Virus record (IMG/VR): IMGVR_UViG_3300035698_012088
Span: 95,413 to 159,412 of that record
Origin: a virus
DNA length: 64,000 nt
Strand: one strand, 5' to 3'
Positions 34,443 to 43,117 of this stretch are shown in pieces. A program made the position numbers and the translations under genes. The notes below the pieces were generated by a model. It saw only the letters and a list, made by a program, of their open reading frames with translations. It did not search any database and was not told the DNA's origin. Positions within the stretch are counted from its first letter, which is position 1, and each line of letters starts with the position of its first letter.

Positions 34443-34655
34443 ATGGCACGATTCACAGGAACCGGACAGAAGACAGTAAAGAGAACCAGCAAGCAATTCA
34501 CATTTGAGTATACCCGCCCAGAGGACCTGAGGCGTGAAGGCCGAACCCTTGCCCTTACCGTAGCAGGAAAGCGTGGTGGAAGCACAATGGTCTTGAATGG
34601 ACACGCACTCCGAAGCCTCAAGGCAGTTATGCTGGAAGCTGGAGAAATTTCCTAA
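34443..34655 (+). CDS. Unknown 70-residue basic protein
   Basis: MARFTGTGQKTVKRTSKQFTF and GRTLALTVAGKRGGSTMVL. It uses GC-rich codons unlike its AT-rich neighbours, suggesting high expression or recent arrival. Function unknown. A palindrome follows. Confidence 0.65.
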   Translation: MARFTGTGQKTVKRTSKQFTFEYTRPEDLRREGRTLALTVAGKRGGSTMVLNGHALRSLKAVMLEAGEIS

Positions 34656-34668
34656 GTAGGTTCTCCTG

Positions 34669-34696
34669 TGCCTATACCCCTTAAGGGGTATAGGCA
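34669..34696. repeat. 28-bp perfect palindrome
   Basis: tgcctatacccc (34669-34680) and its exact complement (34685-34696) flank ttaa. It lies between genes without a T tract; a terminator-like or RNA-processing hairpin is possible. Confidence 0.75.
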
Positions 34697-34718
34697 ACAC
34701 CCTAAACAGGAGGAATTA

Positions 34719-34958
34719 ATGTTTCACCTACATGAGACAGCAGAGGAGTGGATTTTAGACCACTCAGAACTCGATGAGCTTATCAGAGAGAGATTCAATA
34801 TACCAGAGGACTGTAATATCAAATATGATATGCAAGACGGTAAAATTGAAGTTACAGCTTGGAGAGCAAACTCTTCTGGTGAGCATATCCGAATAAATCC
34901 AAAGGACATAGACACAAATGACTATGAAGGAACTGATACAGAAGATATACCCAGTTGA
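34719..34958 (+). CDS. Unknown 79-residue acidic protein
   Basis: ATG with aggagg seven bases upstream. MFHLHETAEEWILDHSELDE suggests a helical start; the rest is acidic. A GTG at 34668 would run through the palindrome and is rejected. Confidence 0.65.
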   Translation: MFHLHETAEEWILDHSELDELIRERFNIPEDCNIKYDMQDGKIEVTAWRANSSGEHIRINPKDIDTNDYEGTDTEDIPS

Positions 34959-35754
34959 TATAACAGGATATGGTCTGAATATGACCGGAGCTAGATATTG
35001 GCTCTCTAAAGGTAGATATAATTATGCAACAAGGGTTTTTACACATTCCTCTACAAAAGAGGATCATGAACTATTAGCCTGGGCCTCTGGGGGAGGGTAT
35101 GCATATGGAGCATTTAAGTACAAAAGTAAAAGGCAGTGTGGAGCATTTTTTGTAAATGTAGACCCAAATGCCTTAGCCCTACTATTCAATGGAAAAACTG
35201 GAGCTAGTCTTCCTGTTCAGGTAGTACAGCAAGATATAGCTGAATTCGAAAAGGCTTTAGCTAATATGGAATTTGATGAAATGTCATTTTCAGAGGATGC
35301 TAAGGATACTTTGCAGATCAAATCAAGTAGTTATGTAGACACATTACCTGTAGTAGCTACCTTTATTGTATCTTATAAGGACGAGAAGAGGAGAACTTTT
35401 GGTCGCTACCACTATAGAGGTAATAACCAATGGCTTACCTCTTTTAGAGCAAGACAGTATAAGAATGGCAATCTAAGGCTGGAGTTTGTTGACCTAAACA
35501 GCAACAAATCTTTTAACGGAGATCTATCACACAATCTCCAGGAAGCAGAGGCACTTCAGGTGCCATTTACAGCATACCCAGACCTAACCCGATACTTTAG
35601 AGAGATGAAGAAAATGGATGCAAGAGATTTCAGATCTCTCCTTACCAAAATAGGTACAAAGGATCACCCAGGGGGTAGTATATATGCAGAGGGATGGGAT
35701 CAAGAAAAGCTCCTAGAAAAGATCGACCTACAAATAATGATGGGAGAATTATGA
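34918..35754 (+). CDS. Unknown 278-residue protein
   Basis: Not recognised. Tyr/Gly-rich N-terminus (WLSKGRYNYATRVFTHSS, ASGGGYAYGAFKYKSKRQCG) and a helical C-terminus. It overlaps the previous gene by 41 bases; Met at 34918 or 34924 may start. Confidence 0.7.
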   Translation: MTMKELIQKIYPVDITGYGLNMTGARYWLSKGRYNYATRVFTHSSTKEDHELLAWASGGGYAYGAFKYKSKRQCGAFFVNVDPNALALLFNGKTGASLPVQVVQQDIAEFEKALANMEFDEMSFSEDAKDTLQIKSSSYVDTLPVVATFIVSYKDEKRRTFGRYHYRGNNQWLTSFRARQYKNGNLRLEFVDLNSNKSFNGDLSHNLQEAEALQVPFTAYPDLTRYFREMKKMDARDFRSLLTKIGTKDHPGGSIYAEGWDQEKLLEKIDLQIMMGEL

Positions 35755-36005
35755 AATTACAAAGAGTGAAAGACTTAGTAGAAAAACATAATAATAAGAC
35801 AGCTACAGTAGAAGAATACAATGAGCTATATACCTTAGTAGAACTTGGTTATAATCTTTTAGCAGCCCTAGGCCCATACCATCATTTCTCCTGTTCTAAT
35901 TTGGCAGGACTGATGGGAGCCGTTGGGAGTAATAGAAGAGAGAAACAATATCTAAATAAAGCCAACAAAGTAGACGAGGAGAGAGAAAGTGCAAATCGAG
36001 ATTGA
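35751..36005 (+). CDS. Unknown 84-residue protein
   Basis: ATGA overlap with the previous stop. MKLQRVKDLVEKHNNKTATV starts a helical protein with the middle GPYHHFSCSNLAGLMGAVGS. Function unknown. Confidence 0.65.
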   Translation: MKLQRVKDLVEKHNNKTATVEEYNELYTLVELGYNLLAALGPYHHFSCSNLAGLMGAVGSNRREKQYLNKANKVDEERESANRD

Positions 36006-36267
36006 GACTCCATTTATTAGAGAAGCTATGCATTATGAAGAATTAGCTTACTTAGAGAAGACCCTTAAAGAAGTAACAGGTCAGGATATCCAGACTATGG
36101 AGATTGAACCTACACCTGTCCCTAAGCCCCCTCCACAGAATGAGGATGATCCCCAGGTTGTAGCACTGGGTCCGCAGTATGCTGCTATCTACTATCTCTC
36201 TGGAGAGAAGATTGAAGTAGACGCTATGGTAGATGAAGGGCAGATTAAACCATGCGAAGCGTATTGA
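35989..36267 (+). CDS. Unknown 92-residue acidic protein
   Basis: GTG start inside the previous gene, gaggag upstream. Acidic helices then PTPVPKPPPQNEDD, a Pro-rich linker, and a short beta end. Confidence 0.62.
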   Translation: MQIEIETPFIREAMHYEELAYLEKTLKEVTGQDIQTMEIEPTPVPKPPPQNEDDPQVVALGPQYAAIYYLSGEKIEVDAMVDEGQIKPCEAY

Positions 36268-36440
36268 CTGCAAAAGCTAAAGGTCATGAGGAACTTACCA
36301 TTATTCTGGAAAGAATCCTTAACGAAGAGAATACAAAAATCATCTGTGTATCGGAGCTGCAGAAATGCATTCCAGGTTTGGCTACTTACTATCCAGAATC
36401 TTCTGCACTCTATAAGGTCTTCTATTCCAAGGAGATATAA
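36252..36440 (+). CDS. Unknown 62-residue protein
   Basis: Helical protein (HEELTIILERILNEENTKI) ending FYSKEI; shares the base of its stop with the next ATG. Confidence 0.6.
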   Translation: MRSVLTAKAKGHEELTIILERILNEENTKIICVSELQKCIPGLATYYPESSALYKVFYSKEI

Positions 36441-36676
36441 TGGGTAAATGGTGGTTGAGCAAAACAAATGTGGATAAGTGTTACATATGTGGCTCATACC
36501 CCAGTGTTGGAGAGGATGGCCCATATATGTATTACTGTCCCAATTGCGGAGATAACTTTGTAGAAGAAGAAGAAATTGTAACTGCTATATGTGAATGGAA
36601 CAAGGAACAAAGAAATGGAATCAAAAGAATCAAAGATGCCTCTGATACCACAAAATTTAGATGCGGAGATCTCTGA
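36440..36676 (+). CDS. Lar-like zinc ribbon protein
   Basis: 78 residues with CYICGSYP ... MYYCPNCGDNF and then TAICEWNKEQ, the order seen in Lar-family (restriction-alleviation) zinc ribbons. The family match rests on motif order only; no function is shown. Confidence 0.65.
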   Translation: MGKWWLSKTNVDKCYICGSYPSVGEDGPYMYYCPNCGDNFVEEEEIVTAICEWNKEQRNGIKRIKDASDTTKFRCGDL

Positions 36677-37088
36677 GCACCGGACCTACATCAGGTTGGG
36701 ACATCACATCATAGATTGTGATACTCTCCTCCAGTTTGATATGCTCTGTATGACTAAAGAGATTAGAATGGATGATGTAATAGTCCCTACTCTCTTTGGT
36801 GGGGTTAAGATTACCCAAGAGCCAAAGACATATCATACTGTTTGGGGCCAAAAGATTGATGAATACTGTGAGGATATCTGGATTACAGACTATACAACAG
36901 AGACAGATGCTAAAATAGCTATTATGTTTCTTGTAGGCGTAGCCGATAAGTTAAATGAAGATGCTCTTGGCGTTGATGAAGAGAAGCTTAATAGAATAGG
37001 CCGTGTCTCTGTAGTGCCTGGGGTAGAAGAAGAACCTGAACCCCCAGCACCTTCCACATGTAGATGTGACTCTGTACCAGAAGAGTAG
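36615..37088 (+). CDS. Unknown 157-residue protein
   Basis: Starts at an ATG nine bases after aaggaac. Beta-rich middle (TLFGGVKITQEPKTYHTVWG) and an acidic/Pro-rich tail with CRCDSVPEE. Overlaps the Lar-like gene by 62 bases. Confidence 0.65.
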   Translation: MESKESKMPLIPQNLDAEISEHRTYIRLGHHIIDCDTLLQFDMLCMTKEIRMDDVIVPTLFGGVKITQEPKTYHTVWGQKIDEYCEDIWITDYTTETDAKIAIMFLVGVADKLNEDALGVDEEKLNRIGRVSVVPGVEEEPEPPAPSTCRCDSVPEE

Positions 37089-37119
37089 TATATTACCTAT
37101 ATAACATAGGAGTATACAT

Positions 37120-37488
37120 ATGGCCAGATTTACATCAGAATATCTAGAACTAGGTTTGCCTATCTTATCCCCCAATAAGAAAGCACCCTGGATTATTAGA
37201 CAAAGATTAGTATATGAAACAGATGTAGAGGGAGGACCTTCTACAATTGTTGTGCCTGAAGACTTCAACTCAGATCTAGGAACTATCCCTAGGTGGCTCC
37301 TCACCCTTTTCCCTAATGACTATAGGATTGCAGCAGCATGTGTTGTACATGACTATACCATCAAGGCGAGAATAGAGGACGAACCTTGGAGAGATAAGGT
37401 ATTTAAAGAAGCGCTGAAAGCAACAGGCTCTGGTAGGATAAAGAGGACATTCATGTATATGGGTGTTAGAGTAAATGATTTCTTTTAG
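37120..37488 (+). CDS. DUF1353 protein
   Basis: 122 residues with the DUF1353 signature VPEDFNSDLGTIPRWLL ... AAACVVHDYTIK. The family is common in phages and of unknown function. Confidence 0.82.
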   Translation: MARFTSEYLELGLPILSPNKKAPWIIRQRLVYETDVEGGPSTIVVPEDFNSDLGTIPRWLLTLFPNDYRIAAACVVHDYTIKARIEDEPWRDKVFKEALKATGSGRIKRTFMYMGVRVNDFF

Positions 37489-37532
37489 TAGGAGATAAGC
37501 GTATTGTATTTGACACTTGAAAAGGAAAAGAA

Positions 37533-37724
37533 ATGGAAAATTGTGATTCAGACTGCATATGCCCTAAATGTAAATCCTGTATTCCAACAGGCAAGAGCAA
37601 CCCTAAGAGGAAGTTCTTCTGCCATACTTTAAATAGAACGATCAAAGGTACAGAAGAATGTGCCAGTTTTGTAGAGGCAAGTGACCCGTTCAAGAAAAGA
37701 AACCAAGACATCTTGAACAAATAG
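37533..37724 (+). CDS. Small Cys-rich protein
   Basis: 63 residues with CDSDCICPKCKSCIPTG at the N-terminus and CHTL, CASF later; a probable metal-binding knuckle. Followed by a terminator. Confidence 0.62.
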   Translation: MENCDSDCICPKCKSCIPTGKSNPKRKFFCHTLNRTIKGTEECASFVEASDPFKKRNQDILNK

Positions 37725-37742
37725 TGGTTAAGTTTATATGCT

Positions 37743-37771
37743 CTGGGGTGAAATATCCCCAGGGCCTTTTT
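37743..37771 (+). terminator. Rho-independent terminator
   Basis: ctgggg (37743-37748) pairs with ccccag (37757-37762), followed by ggccttttt. Confidence 0.78.
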
Positions 37772-37788
37772 CATGTAAAGGAGATGTT

Positions 37789-38559
37789 GTGAAAAGAATT
37801 CTTGTAATAGGAGAGAGCTGTAGAGATAAGACAGTCTATGGCAGATGTAATAGGATATGCCCTGAGGCACCAGTTCCCGTCTTTGAGTATGACCATGAAG
37901 AGACTACAATGGGTATGTCCTTCAATGTAAAGAATAATATGAAAGCTCTAGATACAACAGCAGAGGTAGAGCTTATAACCAATTGGCAACTTTTACCCGT
38001 CAAGACTAGATATATAGATATGGTTTCAGAACAAATGGTACTTAGACTTGATGAAGACGATTCCCTTCCCCCAATGGATATTCAGAAGAAGTTGTGTGAG
38101 CAGGACCTAGGGAAGTTTGATGCTGTAGTTATCTCTGATTATGACAAAGGTCTGTTAACCTATGATGACATAGCATACATAGCTAGTGTTATAGATGTAC
38201 CCTTATTCTTAGACACAAAGAAACCACTTAAGGCCCTATACTTCAGCAGAGTAAATTTCATAAAGATAAATGAAAGGGAAGAAAAGTTAAGTATAGCAGA
38301 GGGAGCCGATTTGACTAGAGGGGAAATGAATATAATTGTAACTTTAGGAAAAGCTGGGTGCAAGCACAACGGCATCACATACCCAGTACCTGAGGTAGAA
38401 GTAAGGAATGTGTGTGGAGCAGGAGACACTTTCTTAGCTGCACTAGTAGTAAAATATCTTGAAGAAGGCGACATCACCAAAGCACTGCCTTTTGCAAATA
38501 CATGTGCAGCAGAAGTAGTTAGACATCAAGGAGTGACCGTATATGGCCACTATCACTAG
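37789..38559 (+). CDS. PfkB-type kinase, HldE/RfaE-like
   Basis: A 256-residue ribokinase-fold kinase. RILVIGESCRDKTVYGRCNR and ICPEAPVPVFEY match the heptose-7-phosphate kinase domain of HldE (which has RISPEAPVPV), GMSFNVKNNMKAL is the substrate lid region, and NVCGAGDTFLAA carries the catalytic Asp of PfkB. There is no nucleotidyltransferase domain. It may supply a phosphorylated sugar for surface or DNA glycosylation; that is inference. GTG start five bases after aaaggag. Confidence 0.82.
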   Translation: MKRILVIGESCRDKTVYGRCNRICPEAPVPVFEYDHEETTMGMSFNVKNNMKALDTTAEVELITNWQLLPVKTRYIDMVSEQMVLRLDEDDSLPPMDIQKKLCEQDLGKFDAVVISDYDKGLLTYDDIAYIASVIDVPLFLDTKKPLKALYFSRVNFIKINEREEKLSIAEGADLTRGEMNIIVTLGKAGCKHNGITYPVPEVEVRNVCGAGDTFLAALVVKYLEEGDITKALPFANTCAAEVVRHQGVTVYGHYH

Positions 38560-38567
38560 GAGACAAC

Positions 38568-39707
38568 ATGCACCCAGAACTAGAAGTACAGAAATACCTT
38601 AGATCTGGGAAGACCCCCCAGGACTTAAAGAATGAATTAGATATAAGATTTGATAATAGCGGCGACCTGTGGGGTTTCACCTATACACAGACAGACTCCC
38701 CTAAGATGCACCCTATAGTCTTGGAATGTAGAGGTATCATACTCGATGAGAGACAGAACTGGAAAGTAATCTATATGCCCTTCAAGAGATTCTTCAACCA
38801 CGGAGAAGCTCAAGAGATGGCTCCGGACAAAGATGATGAGAAATACTGGACCAGAGTTAAGCTGATGCAGAAGATAGATGGAACTCTCTTAGGAGTTTGG
38901 TGGTATAAGAATAAATGGAACTTCTCCACAAGAGGTAGGATTCATGCTTTAGGGCATGTAGATAGAGACCCTAATAAATCCTTTGCAGACCTAGCTACTG
39001 AAACTATAAAAGAGAACTACCCAGACTTCTGGAACAGGCTTGATAAGGAATACACTTATACTTTTGAACTGACCTCTCCGGAGAACAGAGTGGTTGTTCC
39101 CTATAAGGAAAAGGGCCTGACTCTACTGCAGATGAGAGAAGTTAAGACTCTACAGGAAGTAGGAGTTAATCCCAATCATGCACAGGAATTGGGAGTAGCT
39201 AGCCCTGAGATATATGAGAACAAGAGCATTAATGATCTAATGAGGTTAGTAAACTCTTGGCACATGTTTGAGGAAGGGATAGTAGCAGTAGACACCTCCC
39301 AGTATTATGATGGTTATAACTTCAGCAGAGTGAAGATCAAGAATCTGAACTACTTAGCTGTAGCCCATATAAAAGAGGACTCCACTAGAGGCTTAGTTAC
39401 TCTGATGCTGAACAGCAATGAGGCTGAGTTCCTTCTCCACTACCCTGAGTACACAGAAGAGTTAGAGGGGTATAAAGAGAAGTATAGTGCATACCTGTGC
39501 ACTGTCATGAATGAGTGGGAGAAGATCAAGGATATAGAGGATAGGAAAGAGTTTGCTATGGTTGCTAAGGTAGGAACCAATCCTTCTATACTATTCTCTC
39601 TCAAAGATGGTAAATACACAGAGGCTTCAGATCACTGGGAAGATCTTATAGGTTGGAAAGGTGAGAAGATGGCTGCTAAGATCATGATGAAGTACTTAGG
39701 AATATGA
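38568..39707 (+). CDS. RNA ligase, T4 Rnl1 type
   Basis: A 379-residue ligase expected to seal cleaved tRNA or other RNA ends. VLECRGIILD, then the adenylated Lys102 in KIDGTLLGVWW (KxDG), FSTRGR, FELTSPENRVV (motif III region), EGIVAV (motif IV) and RVKIKNLNYL (motif V), with the helical C-terminal domain of Rnl1. No obvious polynucleotide kinase (Pnkp) is next to it. It may counter host anticodon nucleases. Confidence 0.9.
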   Translation: MHPELEVQKYLRSGKTPQDLKNELDIRFDNSGDLWGFTYTQTDSPKMHPIVLECRGIILDERQNWKVIYMPFKRFFNHGEAQEMAPDKDDEKYWTRVKLMQKIDGTLLGVWWYKNKWNFSTRGRIHALGHVDRDPNKSFADLATETIKENYPDFWNRLDKEYTYTFELTSPENRVVVPYKEKGLTLLQMREVKTLQEVGVNPNHAQELGVASPEIYENKSINDLMRLVNSWHMFEEGIVAVDTSQYYDGYNFSRVKIKNLNYLAVAHIKEDSTRGLVTLMLNSNEAEFLLHYPEYTEELEGYKEKYSAYLCTVMNEWEKIKDIEDRKEFAMVAKVGTNPSILFSLKDGKYTEASDHWEDLIGWKGEKMAAKIMMKYLGI

Positions 39708-39710
39708 CAC

Positions 39711-39908
39711 ATGGCTATGAAGAAGACACACTACTATCATGGAATATGTTCTATTAGTAAATTGCAGAATCCTACATCCTGGGCAACAATGTGCGGATTA
39801 AGAGTTATAAAGAAAGAGAGTAAGAGAAAGATAACTAGAGATGAAGAGAAGGTAACATGTAAATTATGTAGATCTCTACTCTTTAGGAGGTTTGTGGATA
39901 AATTATGA
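39711..39908 (+). CDS. Zinc-knuckle array protein 1
   Basis: 65 residues: KTHYYHG, ATMCGL, EEKVTCKLCRSLL, end FVDKL. Directly follows RNA ligase and overlaps copy 2 by ATGA. Function unknown. Confidence 0.75.
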   Translation: MAMKKTHYYHGICSISKLQNPTSWATMCGLRVIKKESKRKITRDEEKVTCKLCRSLLFRRFVDKL

Positions 39909-40099
39909 ATCCTAAATATACAAAGATCATGGATAAGCCTACACAGGTTGTTCATATGCGGAGCACATTTCTGACAAGAAGAGTGTGCGATCTCGCCTAT
40001 GTTATAAACCCAAGAGAAGATTTAACAAGTGATGAAGATAAGGTAACTTGTCCTAACTGCCTATATCAGATGACAAGAAGTATATTGGAGGCATTATGA
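39905..40099 (+). CDS. Zinc-knuckle array protein 2
   Basis: 64 residues: VVHMRST, RRVCDL, EDKVTCPNCLYQM, end ILEAL. The Gly after the middle Cys is replaced by Asp. Confidence 0.75.
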   Translation: MNPKYTKIMDKPTQVVHMRSTFLTRRVCDLAYVINPREDLTSDEDKVTCPNCLYQMTRSILEAL

Positions 40100-40266
40100 G
40101 TAAAATACATAGAAGCTGGTGGAGGAGGAATGAGAAATTACGTACAAAAAGGCTATGTGATGGAATTGATGACAAATATTTTGGACATATAACTATAGAT
40201 GAAACTAAAGTTACATGTAAACACTGTGAGAGAATAATAATTAGAGTAATGGCTAACTACTTATGA
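40096..40266 (+). CDS. Zinc-knuckle array protein 3
   Basis: The shortest copy, 56 residues: SKIHRSWW, KRLCDGI, ETKVTCKHCERII, end MANYL. It keeps all four ligands with a spacer of only about 25 residues, so it approximates the minimal module. Confidence 0.75.
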   Translation: MSKIHRSWWRRNEKLRTKRLCDGIDDKYFGHITIDETKVTCKHCERIIIRVMANYL

Positions 40267-40469
40267 AAGACCTACCAAACCCTTGGGTACACTTTATGTA
40301 CTGGCAACCCATCAAATGTTTCTGGGGAGATAGTGTGAAATTAGTATTGTTTTGTGATGCTGACTCCATGTTTCATATAAGAGACTTAAAAAGAACTGAG
40401 TGCCAGGAGGAGGTAACATGTCCAAAGTGCAAGAGCAGAATAATAGAGAAAGCTCTGGAGAATTTATAG
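40263..40469 (+). CDS. Zinc-knuckle array protein 4
   Basis: 68 residues: WVHFMYW, LVLFCDA, QEEVTCPKCKSRI, end ALENL. The codons for EEVTC contain aggaggtaac followed by ATG in another frame, a possible start of copy 5. Confidence 0.75.
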   Translation: MKDLPNPWVHFMYWQPIKCFWGDSVKLVLFCDADSMFHIRDLKRTECQEEVTCPKCKSRIIEKALENL

Positions 40470-40648
40470 TACATTACTTTGATATTCAACATGTGCCCTA
40501 TACCTATAATCTATATAGGTATAAATCCTTATGTGTAACAAAAGGGCACCAGTTTAACAGTGATAAACCTAACAATGTTCCACCAGAAGAGGTAACTTGT
40601 GAAGAATGTCAAAGGTTACTCTTGATGAAGACGCTAAACAACCTGTAA
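40418..40648 (+). CDS. Zinc-knuckle array protein 5
   Basis: 76 residues from the ATG at 40418, which lies inside the VTC codons of copy 4 behind aggaggtaac. The module proper is IVHYFDI, SLCVTKG, EEVTCEECQRLL. No ATG or GTG exists after the stop of copy 4; the only other option is an ATA overlapping that stop (ATAG). Confidence 0.68.
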   Translation: MSKVQEQNNRESSGEFIVHYFDIQHVPYTYNLYRYKSLCVTKGHQFNSDKPNNVPPEEVTCEECQRLLLMKTLNNL

Positions 40649-40663
40649 AAAGGGAGAGGTGAA

Positions 40664-41140
40664 ATGGCCGAACCAGTTCTATCAGAAGAAGACAAGCAGT
40701 TTCTGGCTGCACTTTTACCTGATGGTGAAGACGATACAGTAGAGATTAAAGAGAATAAGAAACACGCTATAGAGAATATAGTTGAGAACATATCTAAAGA
40801 AGACAAAGCAAAGGCAGCTAAAGAGAAAAGGGCTAAAAATGCTAGATACAAAAGACAAGAAAAAAAAGAGACTGAAAAGTTTCTCCAAGAACTTCTCAAA
40901 GATAAAAAAGAAGAAAAAGTAGTAGAAGAGGAAGAAGTAGTACACTGGGTTAGAAAGAAGTATGACACTCCCTCTCTGATGAATGAGAGTCTGGGGCCTC
41001 TATATCTTGCCAGATGCAAAGTGTATCTCCAAGGAGATGCAGAAGGCAAAGTAATTGAACACGGTTCTACAGACACAGCTGATGTAACATGTCAGACTTG
41101 TCTAGAACTTCTAATGGAAAACATCAGGGACGCTCTATGA
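40664..41140 (+). CDS. Zinc-knuckle protein 6 with coiled coil
   Basis: 158 residues, the longest single-module copy. A charged coiled-coil-like extension (about 1-95, KAKAAKEKRAKNARYKRQEK) precedes the module VVHWVRKK, ARCKVYL, ADVTCQTCLELL. It overlaps the DNA ligase start by ATGA, so the two are translated together. Confidence 0.75.
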   Translation: MAEPVLSEEDKQFLAALLPDGEDDTVEIKENKKHAIENIVENISKEDKAKAAKEKRAKNARYKRQEKKETEKFLQELLKDKKEEKVVEEEEVVHWVRKKYDTPSLMNESLGPLYLARCKVYLQGDAEGKVIEHGSTDTADVTCQTCLELLMENIRDAL

Positions 41141-42420
41141 ATCAACTCGAAGAACTGCAACGCTTTGTAACAGAAGCAAACCAAACAACCTCAAGTAATG
41201 ATAAGAAGAAAGTCATTGCTAAATACCCACAGTGCAAGAAGATGTGGAATTACATATATGACAGCATGGCCTACACATATGGAGTAACCTCAAAGAGGGT
41301 TAAGAGCAAACCAGAGCTAACTACAGAGGATACCTATATCTCTATGGAAGCTTTGCTCCTAGATCTTAATGCTAGGGTCTTAACAGGTCATGCTGCAATT
41401 GCTGCTATCAATAGATTTGTAGCAGATAATGTCCAGTATAAGAATCTAATCTATGGTATCTTGGATAGGAATATCAAGACCAGAACAGATGCCAAGCTGA
41501 TCAATAAGATCTTTCCAGGATGCATTCCAGTATTCTTGGTAGCCTTAGCTGAGAAGTATGAAGATGGGATGAACATAGACTTTGATGTAGAAGTCTGGTT
41601 AGAGTCCCGGAAACTAGATGGAGTTAGATGTTTAGGCTTTGTGGATGCTGAGAACAATGTGACCCTTAAGTCTAGAACAGGTAAGCCTTTCAAGACTCTA
41701 GGTGTAGTAGGTAAAGTCCTTAAGAAGATGAATACACCCAATACAGTGTATGATGGAGAGCTGTGCTTAGTGGATGAGAAGGGTGTGGAGAACTTCCAAG
41801 AAGTGATGAAGTATATTCAGAAGAAGAACTTCACTATCCCCAATCCAAGGTACAAGCTCTTTGACATGCTAACCACTGAGGAGTTTGAGTCTGAAGTAGG
41901 AGATAGAATCCTCTCAGATAGACTCTCCCTGATCAAGGACAGTATCCCAGAAGACCAAGAGGTTGTCGTTCAACTTGACCAACATGTCATAAGAGATGAA
42001 AAGCATTTTCAAGAGAGAATGCAGGTCGCAGATAAGAATGGCTGGGAAGGTAATATCATCAGGAAAGATATTGGATATAAAGGCAAGAGATCCAAGGATA
42101 TGCTTAAGTGCAAGAAGTTCCATGAGACCGAGAAGGAGGTTGACTCAATAGCAACAGGGATGATTAGATATATTGAGGATAAAGTAGAATATGAGGAAGA
42201 GATGATGACTAAAGTTTTCATCACTCATAAGGGTAATGATGTAGGGGTTGGATCTGGGTGGAGTAGAGAACAGAGACAGTACTACTTTAAACACCCCGAA
42301 GACCTCATAGGTAAAATTATCACCATACAATACTTCGAAGAAACACTGGACGAAACCGGAAAATTAAGCTTAAGGTTCCCTACTATCAAGTGGGTTCATG
42401 GAGATCAAAGAGATACTTGA
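41137..42420 (+). CDS. ATP-dependent DNA ligase
   Basis: A 427-residue ligase like T4 gp30, sealing nicks in replication and recombination. Lys159 in RKLDGVRC is the adenylated residue (KxDG); VYDGELCLVD is motif III, GWEGNIIRKD motif IV and DMLKCKKFHE motif V. The ATG at 41137 overlaps the stop of zinc-knuckle copy 6; the frame is open further upstream but only within that gene. Its position inside the array suggests the array grew around it. Confidence 0.92.
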   Translation: MNQLEELQRFVTEANQTTSSNDKKKVIAKYPQCKKMWNYIYDSMAYTYGVTSKRVKSKPELTTEDTYISMEALLLDLNARVLTGHAAIAAINRFVADNVQYKNLIYGILDRNIKTRTDAKLINKIFPGCIPVFLVALAEKYEDGMNIDFDVEVWLESRKLDGVRCLGFVDAENNVTLKSRTGKPFKTLGVVGKVLKKMNTPNTVYDGELCLVDEKGVENFQEVMKYIQKKNFTIPNPRYKLFDMLTTEEFESEVGDRILSDRLSLIKDSIPEDQEVVVQLDQHVIRDEKHFQERMQVADKNGWEGNIIRKDIGYKGKRSKDMLKCKKFHETEKEVDSIATGMIRYIEDKVEYEEEMMTKVFITHKGNDVGVGSGWSREQRQYYFKHPEDLIGKIITIQYFEETLDETGKLSLRFPTIKWVHGDQRDT

Positions 42421-42932
42421 TAGGATGAAATATAGTCATATAGCTTCAATACAGTAGATGGAGAATCGTTTAGGAAACCCAAAGCTTTATTACATCTACT
42501 ACATAAACACCCCCTAGTTTTTCCAGTATTATGGTCGTGATCTATACAAAGTATTCCTTCAATAATCCCGCAACAATTACATCCTTTAGCTTTAATTTTC
42601 GATGCCTCTTTTAAAGTTAAACCATATTTGCGCTGGTAGTGAAGATCTAGCGCCTTTTCTTTATTCTTTATATAATATGCATGGGCCCGCCCTCTGTTTC
42701 TTTTGTTATAGGCATGGTCTCTTTCTTTAAGTCTATCTTTATTCTTTTCACGGTACTCCTGATGAGTTTTTCTAATCTTGTCTTTATTCTTTAAATGATA
42801 CTCTTTACCCCATTCCTTATCGCACTCTTTACACCAACACTTATAACCATCCTTCAGGTTTTTAGCTTTACTAAAGAGTTCTTCAGCTGGCTTCTCAAGC
42901 TTACATTTTGAACATAGTTTAAGCACATCCAT
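42405..42932 (-). CDS. Endonuclease VII-like HNH protein
   Basis: A 175-residue minus-strand nuclease. N-terminal ribbons CSKCKLEKPAEELF and CWCKECDKE and a basic helix lead to CNCCGIIEGILCIDHDHNTG, RGCLCSRCNKALGFLNDSP, the zinc and His-Me core of the endonuclease VII family. Such short versions are usually homing nucleases. It overlaps the ligase 3' end and the HTH gene upstream. Confidence 0.87.
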   Translation of the reverse strand: MDVLKLCSKCKLEKPAEELFSKAKNLKDGYKCWCKECDKEWGKEYHLKNKDKIRKTHQEYREKNKDRLKERDHAYNKRNRGRAHAYYIKNKEKALDLHYQRKYGLTLKEASKIKAKGCNCCGIIEGILCIDHDHNTGKTRGCLCSRCNKALGFLNDSPSTVLKLYDYISSYQVSL

Positions 42933-43092
42933 CTCCTTTTAAAAAGCTGTTTAAGTTCTCTTCAGTCACTCTGGTAATCCCAGCCTTGGCTGCTTTGAGT
43001 TTACCTGACTTAATCCATAGTCTTACAGTTTTAGGGCTGACTTTTAGAATTTCCGCTACTTCTTTTACAGTGTATGTGGGAATAATACTCAT
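42919..43092 (-). CDS. Excisionase/MerR-like HTH protein
   Basis: 57 residues: YTVKEVAEILKVSPKTVRLW with ITRVTEENLNSFLKG, the layout of the small HTH_17 excisionase-type domains. Met at 43092 has aaaggag upstream. It overlaps and probably regulates or accompanies the endonuclease VII-like gene; the two may move as a unit. Confidence 0.8.
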   Translation of the reverse strand: MSIIPTYTVKEVAEILKVSPKTVRLWIKSGKLKAAKAGITRVTEENLNSFLKGDGCA

Positions 43093-43117
43093 GGATATCT
43101 CCTTTGTTGTTAAAGAT

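Noticed and set aside
41089-41136. Upstream start for DNA ligase inside array copy 6
   Set aside because: The ATG lies in the VTC codons, but the ligase has an ATGA-coupled ATG at 41137 and normal length from there.
42919-43092. Excisionase-like protein as evidence of lysogeny
   Set aside because: No integrase, repressor or attachment site was found; such HTH domains also occur as accessory parts of mobile nuclease genes.
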